Assembly (NCBI GenBank): GCA_029582165.1
Contig: CM055886.1
Location: forward strand, 25,420,669-25,484,668
Reading direction: 5' to 3'
DNA: 64,000 nucleotides
Source: Portulaca oleracea
Taxonomy: Eukaryota > Streptophyta > Magnoliopsida > Caryophyllales > Portulacaceae
The notes beneath the pieces were generated by a model. It searched no databases. It was not told the origin of the DNA and saw only the letters and a program-made list of their open reading frames with translations. The translations under genes and the position numbers were made by a program. Positions 33,060 through 44,979 of this stretch are shown in pieces; within the stretch, counting starts at the first letter, position 1, and each line of letters starts with the position of its first letter.

Positions 33060-33275
33060 CCCCCTTATAAATAATAGTAATATTTTATCCTTCTTATTTT
33101 ATCTGTCACCTTAATTTACATATCAGTCACAGTTTATTAACTTTGACCATTAATTTGTCAACATACATAATGTTTTATTATACAAAATTACTATCATCAA
33201 ATTGATAACGCAAAATGTTATCTTAAAAGTTAATGTTATAGTTTTTTTAATAAAATACTATTATATAAGAAGTTA
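33060..33275. mobile_element. Partial MITE
   Basis: Resembles the interior of the 15507-15760 element, including CTTTGACCATTAATTTGTCAAC and a shared tail TTTTTTAATAAAATACTAT. It has one recognisable end only and is joined to the next MITE. Confidence 0.5.
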
Positions 33276-33557
33276 CTACCTCCGTACCAAAATATTTGTC
33301 CCCTTTGATTTAGCGCGCATTTTAAGGAAAATCAACAAATTTGTCTCAATTAGCAATAAAAATATTAATAATACCCTTAATTTTAAATTCAAAACTACTA
33401 TTTATACTTTCCCTCTCATATTTAAATACTTTTAAAATTCAAACTAAGGGTATTTTAGTAATTTCAATAAAATAAAAGTTTCCATTTTAAGAAAGTGGAC
33501 ATAATTTTAGGACATCCAAAAATGAAATAATGGACAAATAATTTGCAATGGAAGGAG
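33276..33557. mobile_element. Stowaway-like MITE
   Basis: 282 bp, inverted ends CTACCTCCGTACCAAAATATTTG and CTCCTTCCATTGCAAATTATTTG (right end reversed), flanked by TA on each side. AT-rich, non-coding. Confidence 0.75.
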
Positions 33558-33758
33558 TATTAATTAAAAAATATATATGAGACACATTGTAACATTTACT
33601 ATGTAACCATTGTAACGGAAAATGGGAAGAACTAAGAAGGGAGTAGATTAGTAAGCAATGGAAAGTTTTATGTTCTCGTTCCTTTTTCCTTAATGTGTAC
33701 AATTCCCATTTTAATTTTCAGTGGTTAACACCCTCCTATGTTAATTGTGAATTTAATA

Positions 33759-35132
33759 CCTCAGTTCCAAAATATTTCTTTATTTCACTAAACTTTAACT
33801 ATTAATTACTTATAAATTATAATGAGTTACAACAACAAACAACAATGTACCTTATTATAGTCCCGCTAATGCGGGGTCTAAGGTGGTCCAAATGTAGCCA
33901 GTTTTCCCCTCATATATGGGAACCAAACAAAAGAGCAGGAACCGAAAAAAAAAGACAAATCAAAAAAAGAAGAGAGTCTGAGAACAGAAAACTTCATACA
34001 TGTGCACTCTTTTATTAAGCAATTCGGCTACACCTTTAGACTAGCTTGGTAAACATTGACAAAGACAAACACATATAGACCACAAGAAATACAAAGCAAA
34101 TTCACAACAATATCAGCTATCTCTCATCCTCTCACCCGACGACCTTAGTCTTAGCCCGCCAAACGCCTCTATCTAGTGCGTTATCCTCCACTAGGCCCAT
34201 GCACTTCAAATTGGATCTAATAACCTGCTTTATTGACTTCCGAGGCCGACCACAACCCCGATGAAGCTGGGGAAACGTAGTCTTTTCACATATTCGCACG
34301 GGAGCCTCCGCGCTCCTCCTATATACATAACCAAACCATCTCAACTTATTCTCACAAAGCTTATTCTCAATATAGGCTATCCCTAACTTCTCGTGACAAA
34401 CATCATTCCTAATGTTATCCATCTTAGTGAACCCACAAATCCATCAAACCATCCGCATTTCAGCCACATGTAACCTTTGAGAATACACCTTCTTCGTAGC
34501 TCAACACTTCGAACCAAATAACATTGTCGGTCTAATTACCACACGACACACCTTACCTTTCAACTTAAACGAGATTCTCTTATCAAACAACACCCTTGTG
34601 GTTTCCTTCCACTTGTGTCATCCCACGTTAGTCCGATGTGTTACGTCATCGGTAATATATCCATTACTTTGCAAAATAGATTCCAAGTATCAAAACTTCT
34701 CCATCCTAGGAATCATCGTCCCCCTCAATCGTTATGGGTTCGCTCTAGCCTTCTCGATCAACCTTGCTAAAAGGACATCTCAAATACTCTATTTTCGACT
34801 TGCTCAATCTAAAAACCGCATAAATTCCAAAGCTTCGTGCCAAAGCTTCCCTTTATCATTCAATCTCTCTTGCGACTTATCAATAAAAACTATATATTCT
34901 GCAAAGAGCATGCATCACGATAATTTATCTTGGATGTCCTTAGTTAACTTATTGATAACCATACATCACAATTCACAACAAGTTATAGTGAGTTATAATA
35001 TTAAATTACTATTATTAAAAATATTTTTTATTAACAATTATAATAATATTAATTTGATATTGTAACAGTGAAATTTTAATTAAATATTTTTTTTGAGAGC
35101 CACAAATGGACAAATATTTGATAGGGAGGTAG
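33759..35132. mobile_element. Stowaway-like MITE split by an RTE LINE
   Basis: Left end CCTCAGTTCCAAAATATTTC after TA; right end, reversed, CTACCTCCCTATCAAATATTTG before TA. The two halves (33759-33829 and 34983-35132) are joined by an inserted LINE with its own duplication. The right end lies about 690 bp upstream of the bZIP start codon. Confidence 0.7.
33830..34982 (-). mobile_element. RTE-type LINE, 5'-truncated
   Basis: Inserted in the MITE with 13 bp flanks TTATAATGAGTTA (33817-33829) and TTATAGTGAGTTA (34983-34995), one mismatch. On the minus strand a decayed RT segment reads HMLFAEYIVFIDKSQE, where LFADDIVL is expected. It is followed by the typical RTE tail region LRWFGYVYRRSAEAPVR and GCGRPRKSIKQVIRSNLK (34132-34422). 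The 3' end is a GTT-type simple repeat, as in RTE elements. It lacks the endonuclease, so it is 5'-truncated. Confidence 0.88.
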
Positions 35133-35259
35133 TACAATATGATTTTACATGGGGATGGCCGATGGGACTCATGGAGGTCAAAGGAGCCGTGATTAGTCAG
35201 ACGGGAGGCCCGGAAATCACGTCGGAATGAAATTGACATTTGCGCCAAACTCACATGAA

Positions 35260-35821
35260 ATTCGTCCCAAATTCAAATCCTGTCACTTTCTGATGTCTCT
35301 CTCCTTCACATTTTCACGCGTTTCCCCCGCCCCCTTCCCTACCTTGTGATCAGATAAACATCACTTCCATATCCATTTTCTTTTATTCTTTTTTCTTTTA
35401 AAAAAAGAGAGGAGCGATCAATAAAATAAAATAAGAAAAAGAGGCGAAAATCACTCGCAGTTGTCCGAGAGAAGCTTCCTCTGATTTGCTTCCCTTTTTT
35501 ATTTATTTTTCTTCCTCAATCCATTGTATGTGTATCTTCGTCTCCCTGCATTGCTGCTCAGAACAAGATTCACAAGAAACAAGCCTTCATTTCCGCCATT
35601 GTTTTCTCTCTTCTCAAGCTCTCATATTTATCCGTTATCTTCATTCAGTTTGTCTTCCAGAAGGTTCTTCTGCTACTTCCGAACAACTTTCAGTTGCCTG
35701 CTAATTATTGTTGTTGTTGTTGTTGTGAAATTCGCCGCATTAGTTGATTATTTGGTGAGGTTGGTTGGTTCTCAGGACGGGATTAGGGTTTTTGTTTTGT
35801 GATTAGGGAAAGAGATTAAGA
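35260..35821 (+). promoter_or_regulatory. bZIP gene upstream region and 5' UTR
   Basis: CT-rich leader after a G/C-rich stretch at about 35320-35345. Upstream reading frames lie at 35486-35704 and 35524-35802, which could dampen translation. Transcription start not visible. Confidence 0.45.
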
Positions 35822-38800
35822 ATGGAGGGTAGTGATGAAACTGGAGTCATGCAGAGAATTCAGTCCTCATTTGGGAATTGTTCATCATCATCAGTTCCAA
35901 AGCAGACTAACCATCATCAGCAGATGGGCATGAGCATCAATGGTCAAATGCAGAATTTGAGTGTGGATGGTAGCAACAAAAGACCTAGTGGTATACCCCC
36001 ATCACACCCACACTCTCAATTTGCCATCCCTAAATTGGGTTCCCAGCAGCAAATGGGTACTCAGAATTTTGCAATTGGTCCAACTCATTCGAGGTCTTTG
36101 TCACAGTCATCTTTCTTCTCGTTTGATCACTTGCCCCCTTTGAGCCCTGCAACATTTAGAGACTCCCCTCAGTCTCAGAGTGATCTTCCCATGGAGGATA
36201 GAGCTAGCAATTCTCAGGGTGCTACAAATCCAACCCTTTTCACTGCAGGAGGAACCACTGTTCATAGTAATGAGGGTCTTCCCCCTCGTCGAGGGCATAG
36301 GCGGTCTAACAGTGATGTTCCATTGGGTTTCATGAATCAATCTCACTCTCTGCCACCTCAAAGTAAGGACAATAAGCCTGCCCAGCTGATATTGAAGAAG
36401 GAATCTGATTGGGGAACTGGGTTGAGCTCGAACGAGCGAAAACATGATCAGGGTGAAGTAGTGGAAGATTTGTTCTCAGCTTATATGAATTTGGATAACA
36501 TTGATGCACTGAATTCATCTAGTTTGGAGGACAAGGATATGGACAGCAGGGCGAGCGGTACGAGGACTAATGAAAGTAGTGAGAATGAAGTTGAGAGTGG
36601 TATTCATGGTGGCAATTCGGTTAGTACTATTGAAAAGAGAGAGAAAGGTAAGAGGAGTGCACCTGCAGATATTGCCCCTGCTCCCAGGCACTTCAGGAGT
36701 TTGTCTATGGATAGCTTCATGGGGAGTTTGAACTTCAGTGATGAGTCTCCTAGGCTTCCACCTTCGCCCGGTATTCGATCAGCTCACCATTCACCCAGCA
36801 ATTCGTTTGATGGGAATTCGGACAAGTTCAGTTTGGAATTTGGGAATGGAGAATTTAGTGCTGCAGAAATGAAAAAGATCATGGCTAGTGAGAAATTAGC
36901 TGAGATGGCGATGGCTGATCCCAAGCGAGTGAAGAGGTATTCAACCCTTTGGAAAATGTCAGTAGTTTTGCTGATCTTGTAATTGTCTTACCTTGTTTAT
37001 GTGCTGTTAACTTCAGGATATTGGCGAATCGGCAGTCCGCTGCTCGTTCAAAGGAAAGGAAGTTGAGGTACATAGCAGAATTGGAGCATAAGGTGCAGAC
37101 ATTACAGACAGAAGCTACTACACTGTCAGCTCAGCTGACACTTCTCCAGGTTTGTTGCTGTGTTCATTTGGTTTTCGCAGATTGTGTTTGTTCTTGAATG
37201 TTGTTTTTGGGTAAATGCTATCTTCCATTGTGGGCTGAATGGATCAAATTGTTTCTGTTGTCAGAGGGATTCTGCGGGGCTTACTAGCCAGAACAATGAG
37301 CTGAGATTTCGTCTTCAAGCCATGGAGCAACAGGCCCAGCTGAGGGATGGTATGCTCTCTAGCTTCTACTCAGTTGTAAATCTCTCAATTTGCTGATTTG
37401 TGAGCATCATTGGCATTCTTTTCTTCATCTTTCTCATTTTTGCTACATCCTGCCTCTTTTCTTGGTTGTGTGACTGGTGTCTAGGCCATAATCTTTTGAG
37501 TGACAGCGGATAGTTGTGAAATTGAATACTATTATGGGGAAGCTGTGTAGTTTGTCATTGCAAGGACACTCATTTTGATTGCCTTGTTTACTTAATAGTA
37601 TGACTTGTTGAGTACCAATTTGGTCAGTTCTCCAAGTAATTATGCATTTATATAAATTCCTATTGAAGAAATATGTGACATTCTTTTGCAAGTAAGTAAT
37701 TGCTTTTGAACTCTCAGTTTCCTCATTCCCCTCAATTAGGAACAGAACGTATGCTCAAATCTCAATATATGAATGCTTGTGATGATTCGAATGGTTTGTC
37801 TCAATTTGGATTTTTTTGGCTATTACTACTTCCTGGAGAGTTCTAGTTTTGAACTTAATGATTTTTATTGCGAGGCCTAGTGATGATGGGTTGAAGATAA
37901 GTGGCTTAAAGTTTCCGGGTTTTAAATGCTATGGGAAAACTTCAGGGACAGTTATCTTTTGAACTTTGACGAGAGCGATGTTGTTGATGTTAGCTGACTA
38001 GCTGTTATGCGCAATATCATGCCATAGATGCAATGGTCTAGGCACTTGATTATGTGCTCTAGATCTTAGCTAATCAAGCCCCAGTTATTGTCCTTCTCTA
38101 AACCCATCGTTCTCTTTCTCAGCTACACATACTTCCTCTCTCTCAGCCATCACAATCACCATATTCCCATTGATTCCTTGACAGGCAAAATTGACCTCTC
38201 GTGCATCAAAATCTTCCTCAGTGGCCCTCTATGTTTCCTATTAATGACATCCTAATCTGATTGAATACCCTCCAAAACCAACTTTGGCCCTCCAAGTCCT
38301 GGCTTCATGGCTGATTATTGATTAGTACCTTCTGTAGTGTACATAGTTCCTGCATTCATTTCTGTCCAAAATGATCAGTTGCCCTCTCCATTGAGCCCAT
38401 CAAAATTCTGTGCCTTGCTCCCCATTATCACTGTTTCTTTATCTTTCTTGAATCTTAACTAAATTAAAAGCTGTTCTTAGGAGTTGAAAATAAAAGACCA
38501 TAGAACTTCTGGGTTTACCCTAATCAAGATATTTTCTCCTCTTCCCTTGTGTTTATAATGCCTCTGTTTTGGTTGTATCTAAATGTGGTTTCTGGATTTA
38601 GATTTCACATATCATAACATTTTTTTTTGAAAAACTTAAATTCTAGTTTTCTAAAAAATGGGATACGACGAGTCCTCGTAATTATATACGAGTTTTGGCA
38701 TGTATCCTCGTTGAAAATTATTTCTTAACTTCAAACACTGATTGGACGAATACTTAAACACTTGCCCTCGTTCGACACCCTGTTAAAGTTCATGTGACAT

Positions 38801-40311
38801 AGGTTTTGTCCATCTCCTGGGTGCTAATGGGGATTGGGATGTATTTGGTGAACTGAAGTTGTCGCCCTTCATTCCTTACACCTGAAACTAACCTCTTAAT
38901 GTTTGATTAAAAGGAAAAGTTTGATACGAGAGTTTTTATTGCTTCACGGTAAAGTTTAAGGTAAAACCACTTCACCTCCAGTCACACTCTGTCGCTCGTA
39001 GTAACTAGTAACATACCAGAACAAAGCCACTAAGACACGATCAGAAACATTTTCATTTCCATAATCTTAGAGTGATCAGTTACATCAACTCATCAAGGTT
39101 TTGGTGAGTTATACATATTACCCTTCTGGACAAAGATCTGAAAGAGTGAACTTAATATTCCTCTAGTGGAATTTGGGATTATTTACTTAAAGGTGTGGAC
39201 ACCTTGGCTTTGAATTGGAATGTTCAAAGTTTCAAGCTGCCTTTCTTCAGTAGCAGGTCATGGAAATCACCCCTTTTTCATATCGTATTTCTATACTTCG
39301 GCTGCATTGTTGTATTCAGCTGGCTTACAATGGCCTGGAGCCGAAGTTCTTCCCTGTTATCAAGTTTCTCAAATTAGCATATGATGAATGCATGCCATTG
39401 GTTTTTCTATAGCTGTTGAGATATCTGAATTTCTGAAAGAACTTTTTAAATGTTATTGCTTCAACGGAGCACTTTCTCTTTGTGGCCAAGCTGGGTTATG
39501 CGGCATACTACAATTCTTGGTTCTTGTGTGGCATAACTGTCAATTGACTTTTCCTTGTTACACACTTACACCTTGGGAGATCGACCTGGGTTTGTGAGGG
39601 ACATTTTGCTTTTTGTTGTGATATCCTAGGTGGGTGTAGGTAAACCAAGGTGACCGAGCCAGAGCAGGGCTGGCTTAAGCTTGTATGCAAGCTGGTGGCC
39701 ACTTGGCTTGGTTTCTTTGTGTATTCTATTGGAGTATGGTTTGATTTTTGAGTGAATTTGTTGTCAGTGTCATGTTTGCTGAGTTGGCTTTTGGATAATA
39801 TTTTCATCCACCTATGGATTGCTCAAGATTTCGGCAATTGGCTGAGAAATTCACTCTTCTGACTTTTAAAAAAAAAAAACCTACAGGATGAATTGTCTGA
39901 TTTAGGATAGTAAATTTAATTTTACCTGTATTTTTATTCTGGTGCATGTCAAGAAGCCCACGACATTGGTATGAGTAATTTATGTTTGGTTTTCCATTCT
40001 ATTAATCACCCACTCCTTGAACCAGACAGTCCATGAACAGAATCTCACATTTCTTATTCCCTAATGTTTGTATTGCAGCTCTGAACGAGGCACTTACAGC
40101 AGAAGTCCAGCGGCTGAAATTGGCAACCGGTGAGCTCAGAGCTGGGGAGGCTAATATGCTGACAAATCCACAAATGCAGACTTCTCAGTACAACAATATG
40201 TACCAGCTGAACAATGAGAAGCAACAGCAGCCTTCATCACAGCAGAATCGGACGCCCCAGGCCGAGCAAAGCCAACCGGCTCAACAAGATGCCAAGCCTC
40301 CCAAAACTTGA
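35822..40311 (+). CDS. bZIP29-like: Group I bZIP transcription factor (bZIP29/30-like)
   Basis: Nuclear DNA-binding dimer; relatives (VIP1, bZIP29, bZIP30) act in development and osmo- or mechanosensory responses. Four coding exons: 35822-36936, 37017-37149, 37265-37349 and 40079-40311, with phases that fit, giving 521 residues. The long Ser/Gln-rich N-terminus has the family blocks [20 protein letters not shown] (about 97-116), [13 protein letters not shown] (about 158-170) and FRSLSMDSF (about 291-299), where phosphoserine 14-3-3 sites are known in this group. [19 protein letters not shown] leads into the basic region NRQSAARSK (376-384). Lysine replaces the usual arginine at the end of N-x7-R, the group I signature. 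Leucine heptads run from L394 through 401, 408, 415, 422 and 429. A Gln-rich C-terminus follows. The last intron is 2.7 kb. Intact. Confidence 0.96.
37350..40078 (+). other. Large intron 3 of the bZIP gene
   Basis: 2.7 kb without recognisable coding sequence or complete transposon. The donor follows GGGATG and the acceptor is TATTGCAG. A 12-base A run is at about 39870. Confidence 0.8.
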
Positions 40312-40560
40312 TCCCGACTTTCTCCAACCAGCAGTGTAGGCAGCCAATACAACTGTGTCTTGAAGAATCCGTACAATTATCAGTCCAAGTTCGTATATAA
40401 GTTGTATGTATCTATTCGTGATGATTATATATCAATTCATTCAATCTTTAGGCATATGTAATTTAATCATTGTTTTGGCAACTTGGATGTTGTAATTTTG
40501 CATTCAGAAACTAAACTAAAACAGATTTATTTGATTGTTATACCCTTTTACTATTTGCTG
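40312..40560 (+). other. bZIP gene 3' UTR
   Basis: T-rich sequence after the stop. No canonical AATAAA was pinned down. Its end is a guess. Confidence 0.35.
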
Positions 40561-41604
40561 AACATTTCCAATGCAGGTTCTTAAGCTCGACAGACTCTTG
40601 TCAGTCTTAAGCTCTTTAGTCTTTGCACAGCCTCGTTTTTATTTTTGTTTTAAATTTTTGTAAGGAAGGAATGAAAGAAAGAGGACAATTAGGAGGCACG
40701 TTATGATTTCAATTTGGAGTTTAGACGAACCAAATATTGCTACATGCTCTTCCAGTTCTATGCCATCAACATTCAACATGACTGTAATAGAGGAACCTAG
40801 TTTCTAATATAACAAAAGCAGTCATGCATAACAACAAATTGATGTTATGATAGTGATATACATCTTGATTTAAGATGGTTAATAATTATCTTCAATTATT
40901 CATATTTCATATTTTTGTAATTTTGAATAATATAAATATTTTTTTCTCTAATAACTATATATATGTTTATCAAATATAAGAGTATAATACTTATTACCTA
41001 GGTCCAAAAATATAAATAATAGCCTAATTTTATCAATCATAGTAGAAAATGTGCATTTTATGTATAGTTTTATATTTATGAAAAAAGTATAAATAAATAA
41101 TTATTTTTATATTGTTTATAAGTTGTAAATTTTTAAAAACTCTGAAAGTAATAAAATATATCTTTATAATGATTTAAATATACTTATATTTAACTTTAGG
41201 AATGATTTAGTGAAATACAAGATGATTATTAACCATCTTACAGCAAAATGTTTATCATTTTACTATAATATAACATGTATAAAGATTTTAAAAAAAGTTA
41301 TTTAAATATTGTACTATCTAAAGTAAAAGCTTGAAATAAATATCATTGTCGAGCATTCACATCCAACAAAGCTTTTTAAGATGTCTGCTTTGCAAGTTGC
41401 AATTTGCATAATTACCATAGTACACATTTGTAGTACTCTACATTATCTCAGATTCATAGAATGGAGAAGACATTATTAAATGTTTCCAATTGAGAATACT
41501 TTTTTTCGAAGGGACAATTGAGAATATTATAAGAAGGGAAGTTGGAATATCTTACAATAAAATGATTATGAGTTATGACTAAAGTTATATGCTTCGGATG
41601 TTAA
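40561..41604. other. AT-rich intergenic stretch
   Basis: No gene seen. A pair of opposed segments (40866-40930 and about 41205-41280, with GATGGTTAATAATTATCTT and its complement-like ATGATTATTAACCATCTTA) suggests an eroded inverted-repeat element. Confidence 0.4.
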
Positions 41605-41772
41605 GGCTTCGTTCTTTTACATTGTTAATGTGATGTGGTAATGGTGCGGTGTTACATAATTTGTAAAAGTGCGGTGTAGTGTAATGAGTGGGAAGGTGAA
41701 GAGAAAAGTAAAGAAAGAAAAAAGTGAGGAGATATACCACACCGCAATTTACCGTATAAAAAGAACGGAGCC
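41605..41772. mobile_element. Tourist/Harbinger-like MITE
   Basis: 168 bp, ends GGCTTCGTTCTTTTACA and, reversed, GGCTCCGTTCTTTTTATAC, flanked by TAA on both sides (41602-41604, 41773-41775). The 3 bp TAA duplication is typical of PIF/Harbinger. Confidence 0.75.
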
Positions 41773-42559
41773 TAAGAAAATTCATTTGAGTTTTGATAAT
41801 AATTGAATTATTTTTTTAAAAAAAGTTTTAATTTAAACAAATTTAAAGATTGGACCAACAAACGTTTATCAAAAGTAATATGATTTTTATTTCTCTTTTC
41901 GAATATTTGATAAAAGTATGGGACATACTAAGTTATATATATATTTTTTTTTTGTGATAATAGATCTCTTTGTAAATAAATACACCCTCAATTTCTAATA
42001 TATGATACTATGATATTCATGACAGTTAATTTTTCGAATATTTTGAATCTAATAAGTCAAACAACAACAATTTTCTAGGGGAAAACATCCCCACAAACAA
42101 ACGTTCGGGAAGGGTCAAACCACAAAGGTGTTATATAGGTAAACTATACTTTGTCTTTCTGCAAACCTTACAATCATACTGCAACAACTCAACCATCACG
42201 TTGAGGCTTTCCTTCCATTAATATGTCAATATACATGATGATATAATGGCAATAAAGATATGTTGGAGGGCAAGCGATCAATTTTATGACTTGCAAATCT
42301 TCTTATGTGGATATGAACAAGGCTATAAACCAAACTTTGGGGCTTGAGTTTAAGGTTCCCCTCATCTTGGATACTAGCTCAATTATTGTACCTCTAAGCT
42401 AAAGATCCATTTTTAAATTGTTGAAGACCTAACAATAGTCACAAAGATCGCAATAAAGTTGCAAAAAGAAAACAAGAAATGCAAAAGGCTAAAATGGCTC
42501 CACAACCCAACAAATAAAACATAAGGATCACAACACACAACAAAAACTACAAACTAACA

Positions 42560-43345
42560 ATTTTTGAAGAGTCTCGGGTTCCGTTCTCGTCCCTCGTGAC
42601 GTTTGCCAAATGAGCCGCCTCTACTATGGTAAATCTCGAAGTGCAATTCCCGGTGAAACCCGAAAACACAAGGGTAGTCTCGATCATCCATTGAATGGGA
42701 CCCGAGACCTTTTAAGGAGGCCGCTTGCGTCCCGACTCCGGAGGCCCGAGGCCGTACCGGACCGTCCCGAGAGGTTGAACAATGTGGTGATGGGGTTCGG
42801 GTTACTTTTGGAAGCTAAGTGGGCATGCACAGGCTGTTTGGGGGCTGATTATAGTCGCTCCCGAGTCATGTCAGGTCGCGCCCGCGACACTCGCCTGCTG
42901 TCTCAGCTGATTTTTGGGCAGAACCCTGACTCGCCCGAGTCACCCATCTGGCCGAGCTCGTCGCGCCCGCGATGCCGTTGGTCGCGCCCTCGACACTGCC
43001 GATGCTGCTGCCGCTGCCGCTGTCCATTGGCCTGTCGCGCCCGAGTCAGTGATTGACTCGCCCGAGTCGGTCCCGTTTTCTGCCGATTTTTGCCTGCCAA
43101 AACGACTGTGTTTTGGCTTTGACAAATTTGTATAGATACTCCTTGGCCTTCATTTTCTGGGCAGTTTTTTTTTAATGTTATTGAATGCCAATGTTGAGAG
43201 CTCTCTAATCCTTTCCCTCAAAAATTCTTGTTTACTTTATCCAATCTTTGTTTGGTGGTGTTCAAGTCACTTCTTTAGTGATTAATGGTGGTTTAGCCTA
43301 ATTAGTCATGGTGGAATGTTAGGCCAAGGTTGTGGACTCTCCTAG
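42560..43345 (+). mobile_element. Divergent gypsy LTR fragment
   Basis: Aligns loosely with the 2539-3533 LTR. ATCCATTGAATGGGACCCGAGACC corresponds to ATCCTTTGGATGGGTCTTGAGCCC, and the TTTGGTGGTGTTCAAGTCA block is shared near the end. A GC-rich cluster of TCGCGCCCGCGAC-type palindromes lies at 42865-43080. Neither end was found; no coding part is attached. Confidence 0.6.
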
Positions 43346-43699
43346 CCAAGGTCATATGCAAACCCTATCGTGCCCAAGCTTCTTTCCTTTATTTTCTTCC
43401 GAAAACTCAAGCATCATTCATCCCACCACGACGGTAATGCTCCAATTTTCTTCCTTGCTTCCACCTATTCATCCATGAACGTCTTCATCGCAATCTCTTG
43501 GTCATTACAAATCATGTTCAAACGCATCCAACACTTGTCGCTTTACGCGTCTCCTCATCCAATCTATCCAAAGAGATATCCACAACTTTCAAACTGTCTG
43601 CAATTACTCTCTAACCCATCTTCACTATTGGACTTACGACTTTGTGAAAACTTATTCTTCGTTTGAATAAACGGTCCTGCAAGTTGTTTTTTTACCAGA

Positions 43700-44220
43700 C
43701 ACCACTTAGATTTCTACATTATACTCAAGTTTATTTTCTGCCTACCTCTAACTTTCGGAGCCTTATGAAGAAAATCATTGAGAACATGGTGTGAAAATAA
43801 ACCTACATCACAAACCATGTGGCCACGTGGAGCACTAAGTGCGATCACTATTAGAAATGATCATCTTATTTATAAGACAACTTAGTTAGCACCAACCAAA
43901 GAGACAATTGGATCAGTGTTTGTTTTGCTTGAATTGGAACCATCGCATGCAATGAGTTCACAAAACAATCCACAACAACCTCCACAAAAGTACCAACCCC
44001 ATCAAAATCATTTAGCAAATGGCTCACCCTCAAGATTTTGAACAACCTTGCGCATCCACTTTCGAATCAGGGAAACCCTCGTCGAGCAAGGATTTAAACT
44101 TAGTTTTTTTTGTTGACCCTTTGTACATTTTGCCATTCACACTATAACATTTGAACATACTTTCTTGTCTTTAATTCAAACAAAACCAATATAATTACCA
44201 CTTCTCCTACATTTTTTCGA
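43700..44220 (-). pseudogene. RRM-type LINE ORF1 fragment, second copy
   Basis: Aligns by eye with 27220-27560 plus 28380-28660 and lacks the element inserted there. The minus strand has an eroded IGFV(x)IKDKK segment at the place of the FGFVFFKD motif. Many stops. Confidence 0.4.
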
Positions 44221-44742
44221 GGAATATAAACATAAAAAAATCAAAATACCTGAATAAATTACCCAACAAGAACAAATTTATCAACAAACATCCGCCTACC
44301 CAAAATTTTTACCCTTACTGAATTTGTAACTAGAATAAAAATATTAACAATACTAGATAGAAATCTAATTTGAATGAACCCAACTTACCCCTCTGCAAAG
44401 ATGTTTAATGAAACAATGTAGTAGGCGTAAAGATAAACATGAAGACGAAAAAGGGTAAAAATTAGAGGAGAGAAAATCTTAGAGTTTTAAAAGAAATGAA
44501 TTAAACATGGGTTGCTTTCTTTCTCCGTGCCTAATTAATGCAAAAAGAGGAGCCTTCTGTTCTCTTGGAAATCCCAACACCCAATCCCGCTTTTTTCTTC
44601 CCCTTTTTATACACAATCACTTCTCTTCTCTCTCCAAATTCTTTCTTATTTTTATTTATCCGAACCACCAAACCTTAAAAAACACAACACACAGACACAG
44701 GAAAGCCTTCTTCTTTCTCTCTCTGATCTAGGGCACAAACTA

Positions 44743-44751
44743 AAACCCTAA
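44743..44751 (+). promoter_or_regulatory. Telo-box upstream of the RCC1-like gene
   Basis: AAACCCTAA, about 230 bp before the start codon and after a CT-rich stretch (44711-44724). Common in promoters or leaders of plant housekeeping genes. Confidence 0.6.
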
Positions 44752-44979
44752 TCGCCGTTTTCCCCTCGTTCACCCCCATTTCCCGCCATTTTTAACTCCT
44801 TCTCTTCCCTGATTCCGCCTCTAACGGTCACTAGCCGTTAGATCCCCAGGTTCTGCACCCTTCATTTCCCCTGGTGGGTTTGGATTTTGTCTACTTGTGT
44901 TTCTTTTTTGTAATTTGAAATTTGAAATTCAAATTTTGAAATTGAAAATTTGACCGTTGCTCTGGGTAGAGTTGGGAAA

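Noticed and set aside
42610..43135. GC-rich frames of 60-148 residues as a gene
   Set aside because: They fall in a gypsy LTR fragment with palindromic repeats, and several overlapping frames are open on both strands as expected from GC-rich repeats.
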